Shown: positions 13,197 to 21,413 of the stretch, one piece after another
How the letters are laid out: each line of letters starts with the position of its first letter
How positions within the stretch are numbered: position 1 is the first letter of the stretch
Assembly: GCA_964592405.1 (NCBI GenBank)
Contig: CAZQBY010000013.1
Span: forward strand, 1-21,628
Direction of reading: 5' to 3'
Source of the DNA: CAZQBY01 sp964592405 [NCBI: uncultured archaeon]
Lineage (GTDB): Archaea > Altiarchaeota > Altiarchaeia > JAFGQM01
Length of the DNA stretch: 21,628 nt
Made by a program: the position numbers and the translations under genes
The notes under the pieces: model-generated
The model's database searches: none
What the model was told of the DNA's origin: nothing
What the model saw: only the letters and a program-made list of their open reading frames with translations

Positions 13197-15433
13197 TAGA
13201 CAAGAACGAGATTATGGCTCTGGCGGCGATTGCCGCCATCATAGTCGTGCTGGCAATAATGGTCAGCATAGTGCCCCAGGACGAGCTCCTAGGAGGGGGC
13301 GACATAGGCTGGGTGGACGACGGGAAGGTGGACGAGACCTTGAAGAAGTTCGAGTCGCAGGCCGAGCTCAGCTCGTTCATCAAGTACTCGGCCGAGAGCA
13401 GTTATGGCGGTTACGGCGGGAGGGGTGTCATGATGGAGACCACCATGGCCATGGCTGCTGACACAACCATGGGAGCTCCTGCACCGACGGTCGGGAAGGC
13501 ATATGCCGGGGCGGAGGAGTTCTCAACCACCAACATACAGGTGGAGGGCGTTGACGAGGCAGACATTGTCAAGAACGACGGCAAGTACATCTATTTGGTC
13601 AGCGGCAACAAGGTCGTCATACTGGACGCCTATCCGCCGGAGGACGCCAAGATACTCTCGGAGATAGAGTTTGAAGGCGAGTCGCCATTGGAGATTTACA
13701 TAAACGGAGACAGGCTGGTTGTCTTCACGCAGGATTATGATTACGGAGCAGGTAAAATCGGAGTATACCCTTATTATCAGGGCTCTGGAAGCAGGGCAAT
13801 GGTCTATGTCTACGACGTCTCGAACCGGGAAGAGCCCGAGCTGAAGCAGGAAATCGGTGTGAAAGGCGCGTATTTCAATTCGCGCATGATAGGCAACTAT
13901 GTTTACGTCATAGTCAACGAGCCCATTTACTACCGGCCCTGCTACGGCTACTACTACGGCAGTGATGAGGTCAATCCGCTGGAATGCCTCACCAGGGAGA
14001 TAGAGGTTCCCGAGGTGACGGTTGACGGAAAGGCTATGGATGAGGGGTTCCCGGACGTCTACTACTGGGACATACCCGACAATTCATACCGCTTCACGAC
14101 AGTGCTGGCCGTCAACACGCAGACTGACGAGAGCCCGAGCAAGAAGTTCTTCGTCATGGGGGCTGCGCAGGACATGTACGTCTCCATGGACAACATCTAC
14201 GTCACAAGGAGCAGGTGGATGAGCGAGCGGGAGCTCATGGACAGGGTATACGATGAGGTGGTGATACCCAACCTGCCGGAGGAGCTGCAGGATGAGATAG
14301 CGGATATTGAGGCCTCGGACAAGGGCGAATATGCGAAGAAGTTTGAAAAGCTTCTGGTGATAAAGGAGTATATCGCCAATCTGGGCGAGGAGGATGCCCA
14401 AGAGTTCCGGGAGGCGATAAGCGACGCGATGCAGGAAATGCGCGAAGAGTTTGAGAGGATGAGGGAGCAGACAGTGGTCAGCAGGATAGCGATAGACAGA
14501 GGGAAGATAACGCCGAAGGCCACGGGCAGCATTCCGGGAACCGTCCTGAACCAGTTCTCCATGGACGAGTACGGCGGCAACTTCAGGATAGCGACTACTG
14601 TGGGCCATGTCAGCCGCTCCGGAGGCGGCTCCAGCAACAATATCTATGTCCTGAACAGCGACATGGAGATAATCGGCAAGCTGGAAGACCTTGCCCCCGG
14701 CGAGCGCATCTATTCGGCGCGCTTCATGGGCGACCGGTGCTATCTTGTAACCTTCAAGAAGGTGGACCCGCTATTTGTCATAGACCTGTCAGACCCGGAG
14801 AACCCGGGGGTTCTGGGCAAGCTGAAGATACCCGGCTACTCGGACTACCTCCACCCATACGACGAGAACCACCTTATCGGCATAGGTAAGGAGACGGTCG
14901 AAGCAGAGGAGGGAGACTTCACCTGGTACCAAGGCGTGAAGCTGTCGCTGTTTGACGTCACGGACGTTGAGAATCCGAAGGAGCTGGACAAGTACGAGAT
15001 AGGCGACCGGGGGACGGACTCCAACGCCCTGCATGACCACAAGGCGTTCCTGTTCAGCAGATCGAAGAACCTGCTGGTTATTCCGATACTGCTGGCAGAG
15101 ATAGATGAGGAGAAGTACCCAGGCGGCGTCGAGGACAACACCTACGGCGACTACGTCTGGCAGGGCGCATACGTCTTCGATGTGGATCTGGACGGATTCA
15201 GGCTGAGAGGCAGGGTGAGCCACGCTGATGAGAGCGAGTTCGAGAAGAGCGGATATTACTACAGCTCTCCGAACTCGGTCAAGCGCTCGCTCTACATGGA
15301 CGACATCCTCTACACGATATCGGACAGCAAGGTGGTCATGAGCGATCTGAACGTGCCGGCTGAGAAGATAAACGAGGTCGAGCTTCCTTACGATGGAGGG
15401 GGCTACAATTATCCAGAGCCGTTTCTTGTCTAG
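13193..15433 (+). CDS. Signal-anchored beta-propeller protein (Beta_propel family)
   Basis: A 746-aa protein with an anchor helix (about 7-27, IMALAAIAAIIVVLAIMVSIV), a linker with a low-complexity Gly/Tyr and Met/Ala/Thr patch (70-100), then the hallmark of the archaeal/bacterial exported beta-propeller family: FSTTNIQVEGVDEADIVK at 110-127 followed by NDGKYIYLVSG. Repeated blades of the type V-Y-V-Y-D-V-S and LFVIDLSDPENPGVLGKL recur to the C-terminus. A helical insertion at about 345-425 (EELMDRVYDEVV ... EMREEFERMREQ) interrupts the propeller. The ATG overlaps the VIT-VWA stop as ATGA. Substrate unknown; a scaffold or ligand-binding role beside the VWA protein is inference. Converges with the prepilin operon with only 5 nt between stops. 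Confidence 0.88.
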   Translation: MIDKNEIMALAAIAAIIVVLAIMVSIVPQDELLGGGDIGWVDDGKVDETLKKFESQAELSSFIKYSAESSYGGYGGRGVMMETTMAMAADTTMGAPAPTVGKAYAGAEEFSTTNIQVEGVDEADIVKNDGKYIYLVSGNKVVILDAYPPEDAKILSEIEFEGESPLEIYINGDRLVVFTQDYDYGAGKIGVYPYYQGSGSRAMVYVYDVSNREEPELKQEIGVKGAYFNSRMIGNYVYVIVNEPIYYRPCYGYYYGSDEVNPLECLTREIEVPEVTVDGKAMDEGFPDVYYWDIPDNSYRFTTVLAVNTQTDESPSKKFFVMGAAQDMYVSMDNIYVTRSRWMSERELMDRVYDEVVIPNLPEELQDEIADIEASDKGEYAKKFEKLLVIKEYIANLGEEDAQEFREAISDAMQEMREEFERMREQTVVSRIAIDRGKITPKATGSIPGTVLNQFSMDEYGGNFRIATTVGHVSRSGGGSSNNIYVLNSDMEIIGKLEDLAPGERIYSARFMGDRCYLVTFKKVDPLFVIDLSDPENPGVLGKLKIPGYSDYLHPYDENHLIGIGKETVEAEEGDFTWYQGVKLSLFDVTDVENPKELDKYEIGDRGTDSNALHDHKAFLFSRSKNLLVIPILLAEIDEEKYPGGVEDNTYGDYVWQGAYVFDVDLDGFRLRGRVSHADESEFEKSGYYYSSPNSVKRSLYMDDILYTISDSKVVMSDLNVPAEKINEVELPYDGGGYNYPEPFLV

Positions 15434-15438
15434 GCAAG

Positions 15439-15849
15439 CTATGGGCAGGAGAGCTCGACTGTGAGCTTTCCTCCCTTCCTCAGTTCTTTTATCAAGTTCC
15501 TGTCCAGGTCAGCAGCAGCCTTGTCCGCGCGCACGCAGATGGTTCTGGGACATATGAAAGAGCTTCTCCTTATGACTAGTGAGGTAGGATCTGTGAGAGT
15601 GAGTTCTGGATGACCATATGCTCTCACAATATCCTTTATACCATTGCACTCCAAGGTTATAATTATCCCCTTTTCGTTCCTGAGACTGTCCTTCAGCCGG
15701 TTATCAAGGTCTGCACATGCCTTCTCGCATTCAACACCTATTATACAGTCTCCAGCCGGTGTCAGAGACGGCTCTTTTGTTAGCTCCATGGTAGTCCTAT
15801 GTGTAGCAGAAATATTTGGGTGGCCACAGGCGCTGAAGCAGAACTCCAT
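15439..15849 (-). CDS. Cys-rich repeat protein, last gene of the prepilin operon
   Basis: Not a recognised family. The 136-aa product has no signal or membrane segment but has extracellular-looking cysteines (CFSAC, DCIIGVEC). It contains two similar units: ACADLDNRLKDSLRNEKGI..LEC and KAAADLDRNLIKELRKGGK..LSC. The preceding gene product holds a related unit, ARCTYLENKIRSYSDKLPFEVSVDC. The ATG lies one nucleotide after the previous stop and no ribosome site is visible. An open stretch in this frame extends upstream of the ATG to 15900 with sensible residues (NPVATIVQYACSR). It may therefore be the frameshifted second half of the 15851-16204 gene rather than a separate protein. Confidence 0.6.
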   Translation of the reverse strand: MEFCFSACGHPNISATHRTTMELTKEPSLTPAGDCIIGVECEKACADLDNRLKDSLRNEKGIIITLECNGIKDIVRAYGHPELTLTDPTSLVIRRSSFICPRTICVRADKAAADLDRNLIKELRKGGKLTVELSCP

Positions 15850-15850
15850 C

Positions 15851-16204
15851 CTAGAACAGGCGTATTGTACTATTGTAGCGACCGGATTTTGCCCTGACCA
15901 TCACATATTTGGGACCATTGAGGGGGCAGTCCACAGATACCTCAAAGGGAAGTTTATCTGAGTAGCTTCTTATCTTGTTTTCAAGATAGGTGCAACGCGC
16001 CTGAGCATCTGGTAGTGTGGGGTTTATACTGGGCCATATTGTCTGGAGGTTTTTGGCCATGTGGGAGATCTTCATCATGGTTATCCTGTCATAATTAGAC
16101 GCCTGCATGACTGAAACGGACTTCATGTTGGTAATGGCTATGATGAAAACGGCTACAAATATCAGGAAGACCAGCAGTCCATAGACATATCCTTTCTGTT
16201 TCAT
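15851..16204 (-). CDS. Prepilin-like protein, degenerate class III N-terminus
   Basis: 117 aa beginning MKQKGYVYGLLVFLIFVAVF: a short basic leader, Gly, then one hydrophobic helix to about residue 27, as in archaeal pilins, but with Tyr in place of Gln after the Gly. The exterior part has a heptad-like stretch (31-60) and a Cys unit (DAQARCTYLENKI...SVDC). It starts 3 nt after the preceding gene. It ends abruptly with STIRLF, and the next ORF appears to continue its repeat pattern. Likely a minor pilin or pseudopilin. Confidence 0.6.
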   Translation of the reverse strand: MKQKGYVYGLLVFLIFVAVFIIAITNMKSVSVMQASNYDRITMMKISHMAKNLQTIWPSINPTLPDAQARCTYLENKIRSYSDKLPFEVSVDCPLNGPKYVMVRAKSGRYNSTIRLF

Positions 16205-16207
16205 TTT

Positions 16208-16633
16208 CTATATGCCAACCTTTACGGTCAATAACTTTAGCTCACCTGATGCGTCAGTCAGGAATCTCCTGGCGGTCGCCATCTCTCTGACATCATCTAT
16301 GGAACCGTATTCCATGGTGACTCCGCCTTCTACCTGGACAAACAGGTATATGCCAGTCTCTGAGACTATATTCCGAAGGGAGATACCTAGATTGTCAAGA
16401 TACTGCGGGTCGATGTCATTCTTCCAGGCAATATCCGGTTGTGCCGCATCTGGCACCATGCTTGCACCTATTGCATCAGCAAGGTCCTCTGCCCAGACGT
16501 TGAGTGTGTATGTGCTTTTTATATCGGCCTCATTTGTATTGGTCATCAGCAGGACAACCAGACCTATCAGGGTAAATGCCACGGCATATGCCAGCATGGC
16601 ATCCAGCATTGCTACCAAACCCTTGCTTTTCAT
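16208..16633 (-). CDS. Prepilin-like protein (KSKGLVAMLD leader)
   Basis: 141 aa from the ATG at 16633, which overlaps the previous stop as ATGA; upstream in-frame starts would add five residues without improving the leader. MKSKGLVAMLDAMLAYAV is followed by a hydrophobic helix to about residue 31: leader, Gly, and an acidic residue six positions later, the pattern of divergent archaeal type IV pilins. The exterior part is acidic and contains no Cys. No named family recognised. Confidence 0.65.
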   Translation of the reverse strand: MKSKGLVAMLDAMLAYAVAFTLIGLVVLLMTNTNEADIKSTYTLNVWAEDLADAIGASMVPDAAQPDIAWKNDIDPQYLDNLGISLRNIVSETGIYLFVQVEGGVTMEYGSIDDVREMATARRFLTDASGELKLLTVKVGI

Positions 16634-17172
16634 GGTTTGTCCTCCCATACAATGAATGACACTCCGGCTATGCGGCCCGGTTCCGGGTTTCCGCTATCAT
16701 CAGATTCAAGCATAAACCTGAGTTCCGATGCCATGGTGTTTTTAAAAAATTCCGGCGCATTTTCTGACCTGGGGCCAACAGGCAGCAGGTTAGACCAGAG
16801 GCGGTTTTCATCACCCTGTATATTATCATCGGGGTTATGACATCTTTTTATTCCATCAATATAACTTACTGCCCTCACATGGTATACATATCCAGATGGG
16901 AGAGGATAATTTCTCAGAAGATCACTCAGTTCCCTGCAGTTTGTTTCCCTAAGAGGTGGTTGCGGGTCCGCTGATATTGTGTTCTCTGCCATACCCTGCA
17001 CCAGGGTCTCCAGATAGCTGTTCTCTGATAGCCCCTTCATCTGCTCCTCACTCAGATAGAGATACTGAAGACTTGCCCCAATTATCATCATTATTGGCAA
17101 CAGGGAGAAAAGCACATCTATTGAGAAAACCTGCGCCCTTTTTCCGAGGTTTTTTTGTATGTTTGTTCTCAT
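16630..17172 (-). CDS. Prepilin-like protein (KRAQVFSID leader)
   Basis: 180 aa. The leader MRTNIQKNLGKRAQVFSID precedes a hydrophobic helix (about 20-40, VLFSLLPIMMIIGASLQYLYL). Ala-Gln replaces Gly-Gln and Asp the usual Glu, a frequent variant of the class III signal. The exterior domain has a Cys pair (C near 78 and C near 110) and no close family that I can name. A four-codon mini-ORF (M-K-I-L) at 17183-17169 ends in TGA overlapping this ATG, linking it to the previous gene across a 15-nt gap. Confidence 0.68.
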   Translation of the reverse strand: MRTNIQKNLGKRAQVFSIDVLFSLLPIMMIIGASLQYLYLSEEQMKGLSENSYLETLVQGMAENTISADPQPPLRETNCRELSDLLRNYPLPSGYVYHVRAVSYIDGIKRCHNPDDNIQGDENRLWSNLLPVGPRSENAPEFFKNTMASELRFMLESDDSGNPEPGRIAGVSFIVWEDKP

Positions 17173-17187
17173 AGTATTTTCATGTTG

Positions 17188-17541
17188 TTATTGTGTGCAC
17201 GGTTCCAGTCCGCTGTAGAGGCACTGCTGGCAGTTCCATTGATTGATAAGGTTTGAAATGCGTGCAGAAAAGGCTGTCTGGGCCTCTGTACAGTTCTCAG
17301 ACACAACATAGAGATCGGCCTTGTGATCAGCCTCGTCTATCCTTATCAGGTGGGTAGTTGTGCCGCGCGCAGACAGCGCAAGGGCAATTCCCTGTGCCTC
17401 TACCCTTACCCGGGACATCTGGCTGATTTCACTGTTGTAGCGTATTGCCCTGGAAGAAATGGCCCATACAGCCATAATTATGAACAAGACTACGAATGCT
17501 GTTTCAAGCGCTGTTTGGCCCCTTTTATCAATCCGAATCAT
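17188..17541 (-). CDS. Class III signal peptide prepilin (DKRGQTALET)
   Basis: 117 aa from the ATG at 17541, which overlaps the previous stop as ATGA; longer in-frame starts would bury the leader. MIRIDKRG/QTALETAFVVLFIIMAVW is a canonical archaeal class III signal: basic leader, Gly-Gln cleavage point for an EppA-like peptidase, Glu at +5, then a hydrophobic helix. The exterior domain is small with four Cys at the C-terminal end (NCTEAQ ... NCQQCLYSGLEPC). A likely pilus subunit. Confidence 0.8.
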   Translation of the reverse strand: MIRIDKRGQTALETAFVVLFIIMAVWAISSRAIRYNSEISQMSRVRVEAQGIALALSARGTTTHLIRIDEADHKADLYVVSENCTEAQTAFSARISNLINQWNCQQCLYSGLEPCTQ

Positions 17542-18038
17542 GGTGTGCACTCCCCGCAGTTTATATTTCCTCCGGAGAGGTGACATTCCTTAAGGGTTAT
17601 GACATCTCCTGTCTTGTAAGTTCCCAATGCACCCGTCTGGCAGTTTATGTCAAACCCCAGATACCTGACAACCGCTCTGGCAGGGTTGTTTGCATCAGTA
17701 AATATTACCTGCTGCTGGTTAAAAGTAAGCTGATAACTGAGATTGTATCTGGAGCCTGTCTGACCGGGGGCTGTGAAAAGATATTCATCCAGAAGATCCA
17801 GAGAGTAGGTTACGGTGCTAGAACCTATGGAATTGCGGAGGGCATTCAGGTTGCCGACAGTGTAGTCAGCTATCATGTTCAGCCCTGTCAGGGCTCTGCC
17901 ATCCTGTATGGAAATCTCTGATGTCCGCCAGTATGTTATGAGGGAGGAAAAGATTATCAAAGCCATTATTATTGCAAAGCCCAAGTCAAATGAGAGCTGT
18001 CCTGTGACGCCGATTCCTTTCAGAACCCTGTTTTTCAT
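17538..18038 (-). CDS. Prepilin-like protein (GVTGQLSFD leader)
   Basis: 166 aa from the ATG at 18038, which overlaps the previous stop as ATGA and has GGAGAAGG just upstream; a TTG at 18053 would add five residues. The leader KNRVLKGIGVTG/QLSFD is followed by a hydrophobic helix (LGFAIIMALIIFSSLITYW). The exterior domain is beta-rich with C-terminal Cys (NINCGEC). Probably a pilin or pseudopilin. Confidence 0.72.
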   Translation of the reverse strand: MKNRVLKGIGVTGQLSFDLGFAIIMALIIFSSLITYWRTSEISIQDGRALTGLNMIADYTVGNLNALRNSIGSSTVTYSLDLLDEYLFTAPGQTGSRYNLSYQLTFNQQQVIFTDANNPARAVVRYLGFDINCQTGALGTYKTGDVITLKECHLSGGNINCGECTP

Positions 18039-18793
18039 CTTGTCCTTCTCCAATCACCCGGTATGTTGTAGTAGTATCTGCTGAGAATCTCAACCTTGCG
18101 GACATCGGCAGGATACTTTCTGGCAAAAAGGTGAAGATTGAATCCTGCATCCTTGCAAAACTTTATCGGCCTGCCCTCAACATCCAGAAACTGGGTTGAG
18201 GGTCCGCGGGAGATTGTTGAATCCTCTCTCTCTCGAATGTCGCATGTCGCAATGGATTTGTAGAGGAAGGAGTCCGAACTCGGCCAGCGTCCGCGTTCGG
18301 CAGAAAAGTTGAGAGTATTAAGGGGGAACTTCAGCTTCTTGGTGAGCGTCTTATAGAGGAAGGGGGTATTGGGCAGTTCATTCGGACCCACCTCCCAAGG
18401 TGTATACCATATCGGATATCCTGTTGAGTTTACTGAATATTGCGAGAACCCCTCCCCCCCGGGCATCGTGAGATTTGTATAAAGAAGCACGGATATGTTT
18501 ATATGCGGACCTATGCTCTCTCCGTATGTTATGTCAACTGTGTTGTAGGGTATGTGGGCCACAAAGTCATACTTCTCACCAATACCACTCATGCCGGCAA
18601 TCTCCACAGCCGATGCCACAGTATCCAAAAAATGTTCGGCCAGTATAAGATCATTGGTGTCAATGCTTTTCTCTGTTGACTGCTGGATTGGGCCCCCAAG
18701 CCAGATGGATACCAGGACTATGAGTATGAAGAGGAGGAGGATACCTGCCTCTAGGGATATCTGCCCTTTTCCAGATTTGCAGGGTCGGTTCAT
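18035..18793 (-). CDS. Class III signal peptide prepilin-like protein (GKGQISLEAG)
   Basis: 252 aa from the ATG at 18793, which shares its A with the stop of the upstream gene (TAATG). Starts further upstream are possible but would lengthen the leader. [28 protein letters not shown] is a strong class III signal. The exterior domain of about 215 residues is beta-rich with potential N-glycosylation sequons (NIS, NLT, NST, NFS). It has only a few Cys. Its size suggests a minor or tip-proximal pilin-like subunit. Confidence 0.78.
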   Translation of the reverse strand: MNRPCKSGKGQISLEAGILLLFILIVLVSIWLGGPIQQSTEKSIDTNDLILAEHFLDTVASAVEIAGMSGIGEKYDFVAHIPYNTVDITYGESIGPHINISVLLYTNLTMPGGEGFSQYSVNSTGYPIWYTPWEVGPNELPNTPFLYKTLTKKLKFPLNTLNFSAERGRWPSSDSFLYKSIATCDIREREDSTISRGPSTQFLDVEGRPIKFCKDAGFNLHLFARKYPADVRKVEILSRYYYNIPGDWRRTR

Positions 18794-20457
18794 TATGATG
18801 TTGGACATGGATGGGTACAGCCGCCGTCCCACGCCATGCTGTCGTTCCAGTGCACTGCTGTATCACAGTAATTGCCAAAGCCTGTATTGTTGTGGTCAGG
18901 GGGTTCATCATTCCTTATATCCACAGGGTTGTTTGAACATATTGTATTAAATTGAAGCTTATTTCCAGATGATCCCCCAAATATGTGGACACCTCCTACA
19001 GGGAGGCCTCCAAGTGAAGCCAAAAAGGTGTTTCTAATGATTAAGTTGTCATCTGAGTTGCTTATAACGAGGTTACGCCTGTTGCCCTCCGCAGTGCAGT
19101 GTGAAACCGTAATATCTGAACTTCTCAAGATTAGTATGCCATTACTATACATATTGTTTGAAACGCAGTTGACAATTTCGCTGTCCCGGCTCTGCCGGAA
19201 GACTATGCCATGCGAAAAACCAGTAAGATTACAGTTTCTTATCCTAACATCCTCAGCATTGTGGAAATATATGCCGCCATACCAATCTTGGCCGAGGTGG
19301 TAATGCCCCGTCAGTTTATGGTCTTGGCAGTCCAAGGTCTTACCAGAAATAAGATTAAAATTAGGAGCTATCGCAACCACACATGAACCACCGTTCACGT
19401 CATCAATATCGCCTTCCAGCAGCACTGTATGGCAACCCTCGTCCAAAAGTGCCTGAACAATGCAGTTACATGCATCAGTCTCGCCTCCCCTGAGGTTCTG
19501 TGGGTCCACAAAGCAGTGGCCACTCAGAAGCTTCATATAACATGTCGGGGAAGGTCTTGAGGAGCATGTGCAGTCGTCCCTGCAGAAGCGGCCGGTACCA
19601 CATGGAGCGTCATCACCGTCGCATTCCTCAACCCCCTCCCAGACATATCCGTCGCCGCAGTATGCGTTCATGCAGTTGACACACTCATCGGTGTTGTCAC
19701 TGTCGCCGTCGTCGCACTCCTCGTAGCTCTCATCATCCCGCCGGACATATCCGTCGCCGCAGTATGCGTTCCTGCAGTTGATGCAGCTATCGTTGTTGTA
19801 AGTGTTGCCGTCGTCGCACTCCTCAAACCCGGCCCGGACATATCCGTCGCCGCAGTATGCGTTCCTGCAGTTGATGCAGCTATCGTTGTTGTAAGTGTTG
19901 CCGTCGTCGCACTCCTCGCCCGGATCCAGCTTGCCATCGCCACAGAACGGACCGGGTGGTGCTGCCCATGTGCACTCCTCGGCTGCCATAATCCTGACCC
20001 TGCCGCCATCGTTCTCAAAGGTGAAACAAGCCTTGTAGTTCCTGTCGAGGTCCAGCCCAGTGAAATCGCAGTCCAAATCAAAATCCACAGGCCTTGAATA
20101 GTCCTCCTGGGCGGTCCTCAGAAGGGCAGTCACACCAAAAGCACCGGGATTATCGACGTTGGTAACATCATAAAGTCTGAATTCTGCCTTGATGGAGTCA
20201 CCAGTACACTCAAGGGTGTCAAAATCCCTCCGCATATCTATAATGACATAGTCCCTTGCACCATCCCCGCTTATACCGACAAGATTTGCTTTTTGGGATA
20301 TTGTATCCACGGCCTTGACAGCAAGGGCTGCAGTGCCAACGGTGGTTGATGCAGCATAGCCAACCCTGGCAAGGGGGGAAGATATAAAGGCATAGATGTT
20401 GATAACCACCAAAAGGAGAACTACTATTTCCAAGGTTATCTGTCCCCTGCTTCTCAT
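18793..20457 (-). CDS. Prepilin fused to DUF4215-type Cys repeats and a right-handed beta-helix
   Basis: A 554-aa protein. The N-terminus [22 protein letters not shown] is a canonical class III prepilin signal and assembly helix. A beta domain (about 70-165) follows. Four Cys repeats of the DUF4215 / Myxococcus Cys-rich type span about 172-300 ([16 protein letters not shown] ... C-x-x-C). Then come parallel beta-helix coils of the NosD / right-handed beta-helix type (about 340-540; repeated short motifs such as [38 protein letters not shown]). The last is the fold of many polysaccharide-binding or -cleaving proteins and adhesins. The combination suggests a pilus-displayed adhesin or glycan-binding tip subunit; no catalytic residues are assigned. 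It is followed with 1-nt overlap by another prepilin. Confidence 0.85.
   Translation of the reverse strand: MRSRGQITLEIVVLLLVVINIYAFISSPLARVGYAASTTVGTAALAVKAVDTISQKANLVGISGDGARDYVIIDMRRDFDTLECTGDSIKAEFRLYDVTNVDNPGAFGVTALLRTAQEDYSRPVDFDLDCDFTGLDLDRNYKACFTFENDGGRVRIMAAEECTWAAPPGPFCGDGKLDPGEECDDGNTYNNDSCINCRNAYCGDGYVRAGFEECDDGNTYNNDSCINCRNAYCGDGYVRRDDESYEECDDGDSDNTDECVNCMNAYCGDGYVWEGVEECDGDDAPCGTGRFCRDDCTCSSRPSPTCYMKLLSGHCFVDPQNLRGGETDACNCIVQALLDEGCHTVLLEGDIDDVNGGSCVVAIAPNFNLISGKTLDCQDHKLTGHYHLGQDWYGGIYFHNAEDVRIRNCNLTGFSHGIVFRQSRDSEIVNCVSNNMYSNGILILRSSDITVSHCTAEGNRRNLVISNSDDNLIIRNTFLASLGGLPVGGVHIFGGSSGNKLQFNTICSNNPVDIRNDEPPDHNNTGFGNYCDTAVHWNDSMAWDGGCTHPCPTS
19639..19917 (-). repeat. Internal DNA repeats in the beta-helix prepilin gene
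   Basis: An 84-bp segment at 19741-19824 is repeated base for base at 19834-19917 (93-bp period, 31 codons). A diverged third copy lies at 19639-19722. They encode the DUF4215 Cys modules. The exact identity of two copies implies a recent duplication or gene conversion. Confidence 0.9.
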
Positions 20458-20480
20458 CGGGTTCTATGATATTAATGGGC

Positions 20481-21194
20481 TTAGAATAAAAAGGATGAGG
20501 CTATTGCTATGCACACGGACAGTGCAAGAAGACCAAGGGAGTCCCTTATGACCATAAAAAAGCCTCTGCTCCGCCACTCATGTCTGATTATAGCAAATGA
20601 GAGAAGTGCTCCGGCAAGACTTGTAAGGAAGAAGGCAAGAAGCTGTGGCATATAGGCTATGAATATGGCAGGACTTGCAGAAGAAGCAGTCACGAGGGCG
20701 GATGCATCCCATGCAATAATCAGTACGGCCCCTGCTGCAAAGGCCACAGAAAGGACAAAACAAAGGAGGATAAGACCTATTATACCAGACAAAGTACGGT
20801 TTTTGAGATACTCCAGCTGGGGAGAAAAGAGGGCTTCCCGGCAGGGCAGGGAGCCAGAGCAACGATTCCCGTTGTAGGTCCTGTCGGAAGGCAGAACAAC
20901 AAACCAAAACAAGAAGGAGAGATAAAGACCAATGATTATGACGACCATTATCTGGAGGATATTTCCATACTTATCAAGGAATCTTGTTCTCTTTCTGCTC
21001 TCTGCAACCACAGCCTCTTCATTGGCCATAAGGCTGTAGAGTGGAGGGGTGAGGCCTATGACCAGAAGGGTAATGGCCAGCACGGAACTCTGGGAGGGGA
21101 ATATGAAATATGAGAAGAGCACTGAAAAGGATGTGAATGCAAATATGAGAAAAAGCCACCTAATATGCTCCCGACTGAGAGAGATTTTCACCAT
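20481..21194 (-). CDS. SpoIIM-family (DUF95) membrane protein
   Basis: 237 aa with about six membrane helices (near 12-31, 36-57, 80-102, 135-162, 177-202, 215-236). The motifs GAVLIIAWDASALV (about 154-167) and MPQLLAFFLTSLAGALLSFAIIRHEWRSRGFF (about 181-212, in two parts around LAGALLSFAI) match archaeal proteins annotated as stage II sporulation protein M. The usual HGIPE is changed to YMPQ and the central loop is short. Archaea do not sporulate; in bacteria SpoIIM acts in septal membrane remodelling with peptidoglycan hydrolases, and the archaeal role is unknown. Its place between prepilin genes suggests an envelope-assembly function; that is inference. No clear ribosome site precedes the ATG at 21194. 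Confidence 0.75.
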   Translation of the reverse strand: MVKISLSREHIRWLFLIFAFTSFSVLFSYFIFPSQSSVLAITLLVIGLTPPLYSLMANEEAVVAESRKRTRFLDKYGNILQIMVVIIIGLYLSFLFWFVVLPSDRTYNGNRCSGSLPCREALFSPQLEYLKNRTLSGIIGLILLCFVLSVAFAAGAVLIIAWDASALVTASSASPAIFIAYMPQLLAFFLTSLAGALLSFAIIRHEWRSRGFFMVIRDSLGLLALSVCIAIASSFLF

Positions 21195-21208
21195 GGACTG
21201 TTTGACTG

Positions 21209-21379
21209 CTAGGTGAGTATCCAGTCGATGACCTGACCGCGGGTGGTGTCTATCCTACCGCCCAGCCCCGTCCCGATCTGCTCAACATAGCCTATCATAG
21301 TCAGGACGAGGATTAGAAGTGTCAGTACAACAGCTATCATAAGCATGTATTCCAGCGCTGTCTGTCCTCTCCGCTTCAT
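21209..21379 (-). CDS. Small canonical class III prepilin, 56 aa
   Basis: A short gene easily missed by length cut-offs. It reads MKRRG/QTALEYMLMIAV, a textbook class III signal with Gly-Gln cleavage and Glu-Tyr at +5/+6, then a hydrophobic helix (VVLTLLILVLTMIGYV) and a short exterior tail ending QVIDWILT. After cleavage the mature subunit would be about 51 residues, essentially an assembly helix with a small tail, as in major archaeal adhesion-pilus subunits. It lies 15 nt before the SpoIIM-like gene. Confidence 0.85.
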   Translation of the reverse strand: MKRRGQTALEYMLMIAVVLTLLILVLTMIGYVEQIGTGLGGRIDTTRGQVIDWILT

Positions 21380-21413
21380 TTTATTTTATGATTCAAACAA
21401 CTATGCACACAGC

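Noticed and set aside
14084-14608. Antisense ORFs opposite the beta-propeller gene
   Set aside because: The sense frame has a clear family motif and codon pattern; the antisense frames have none.
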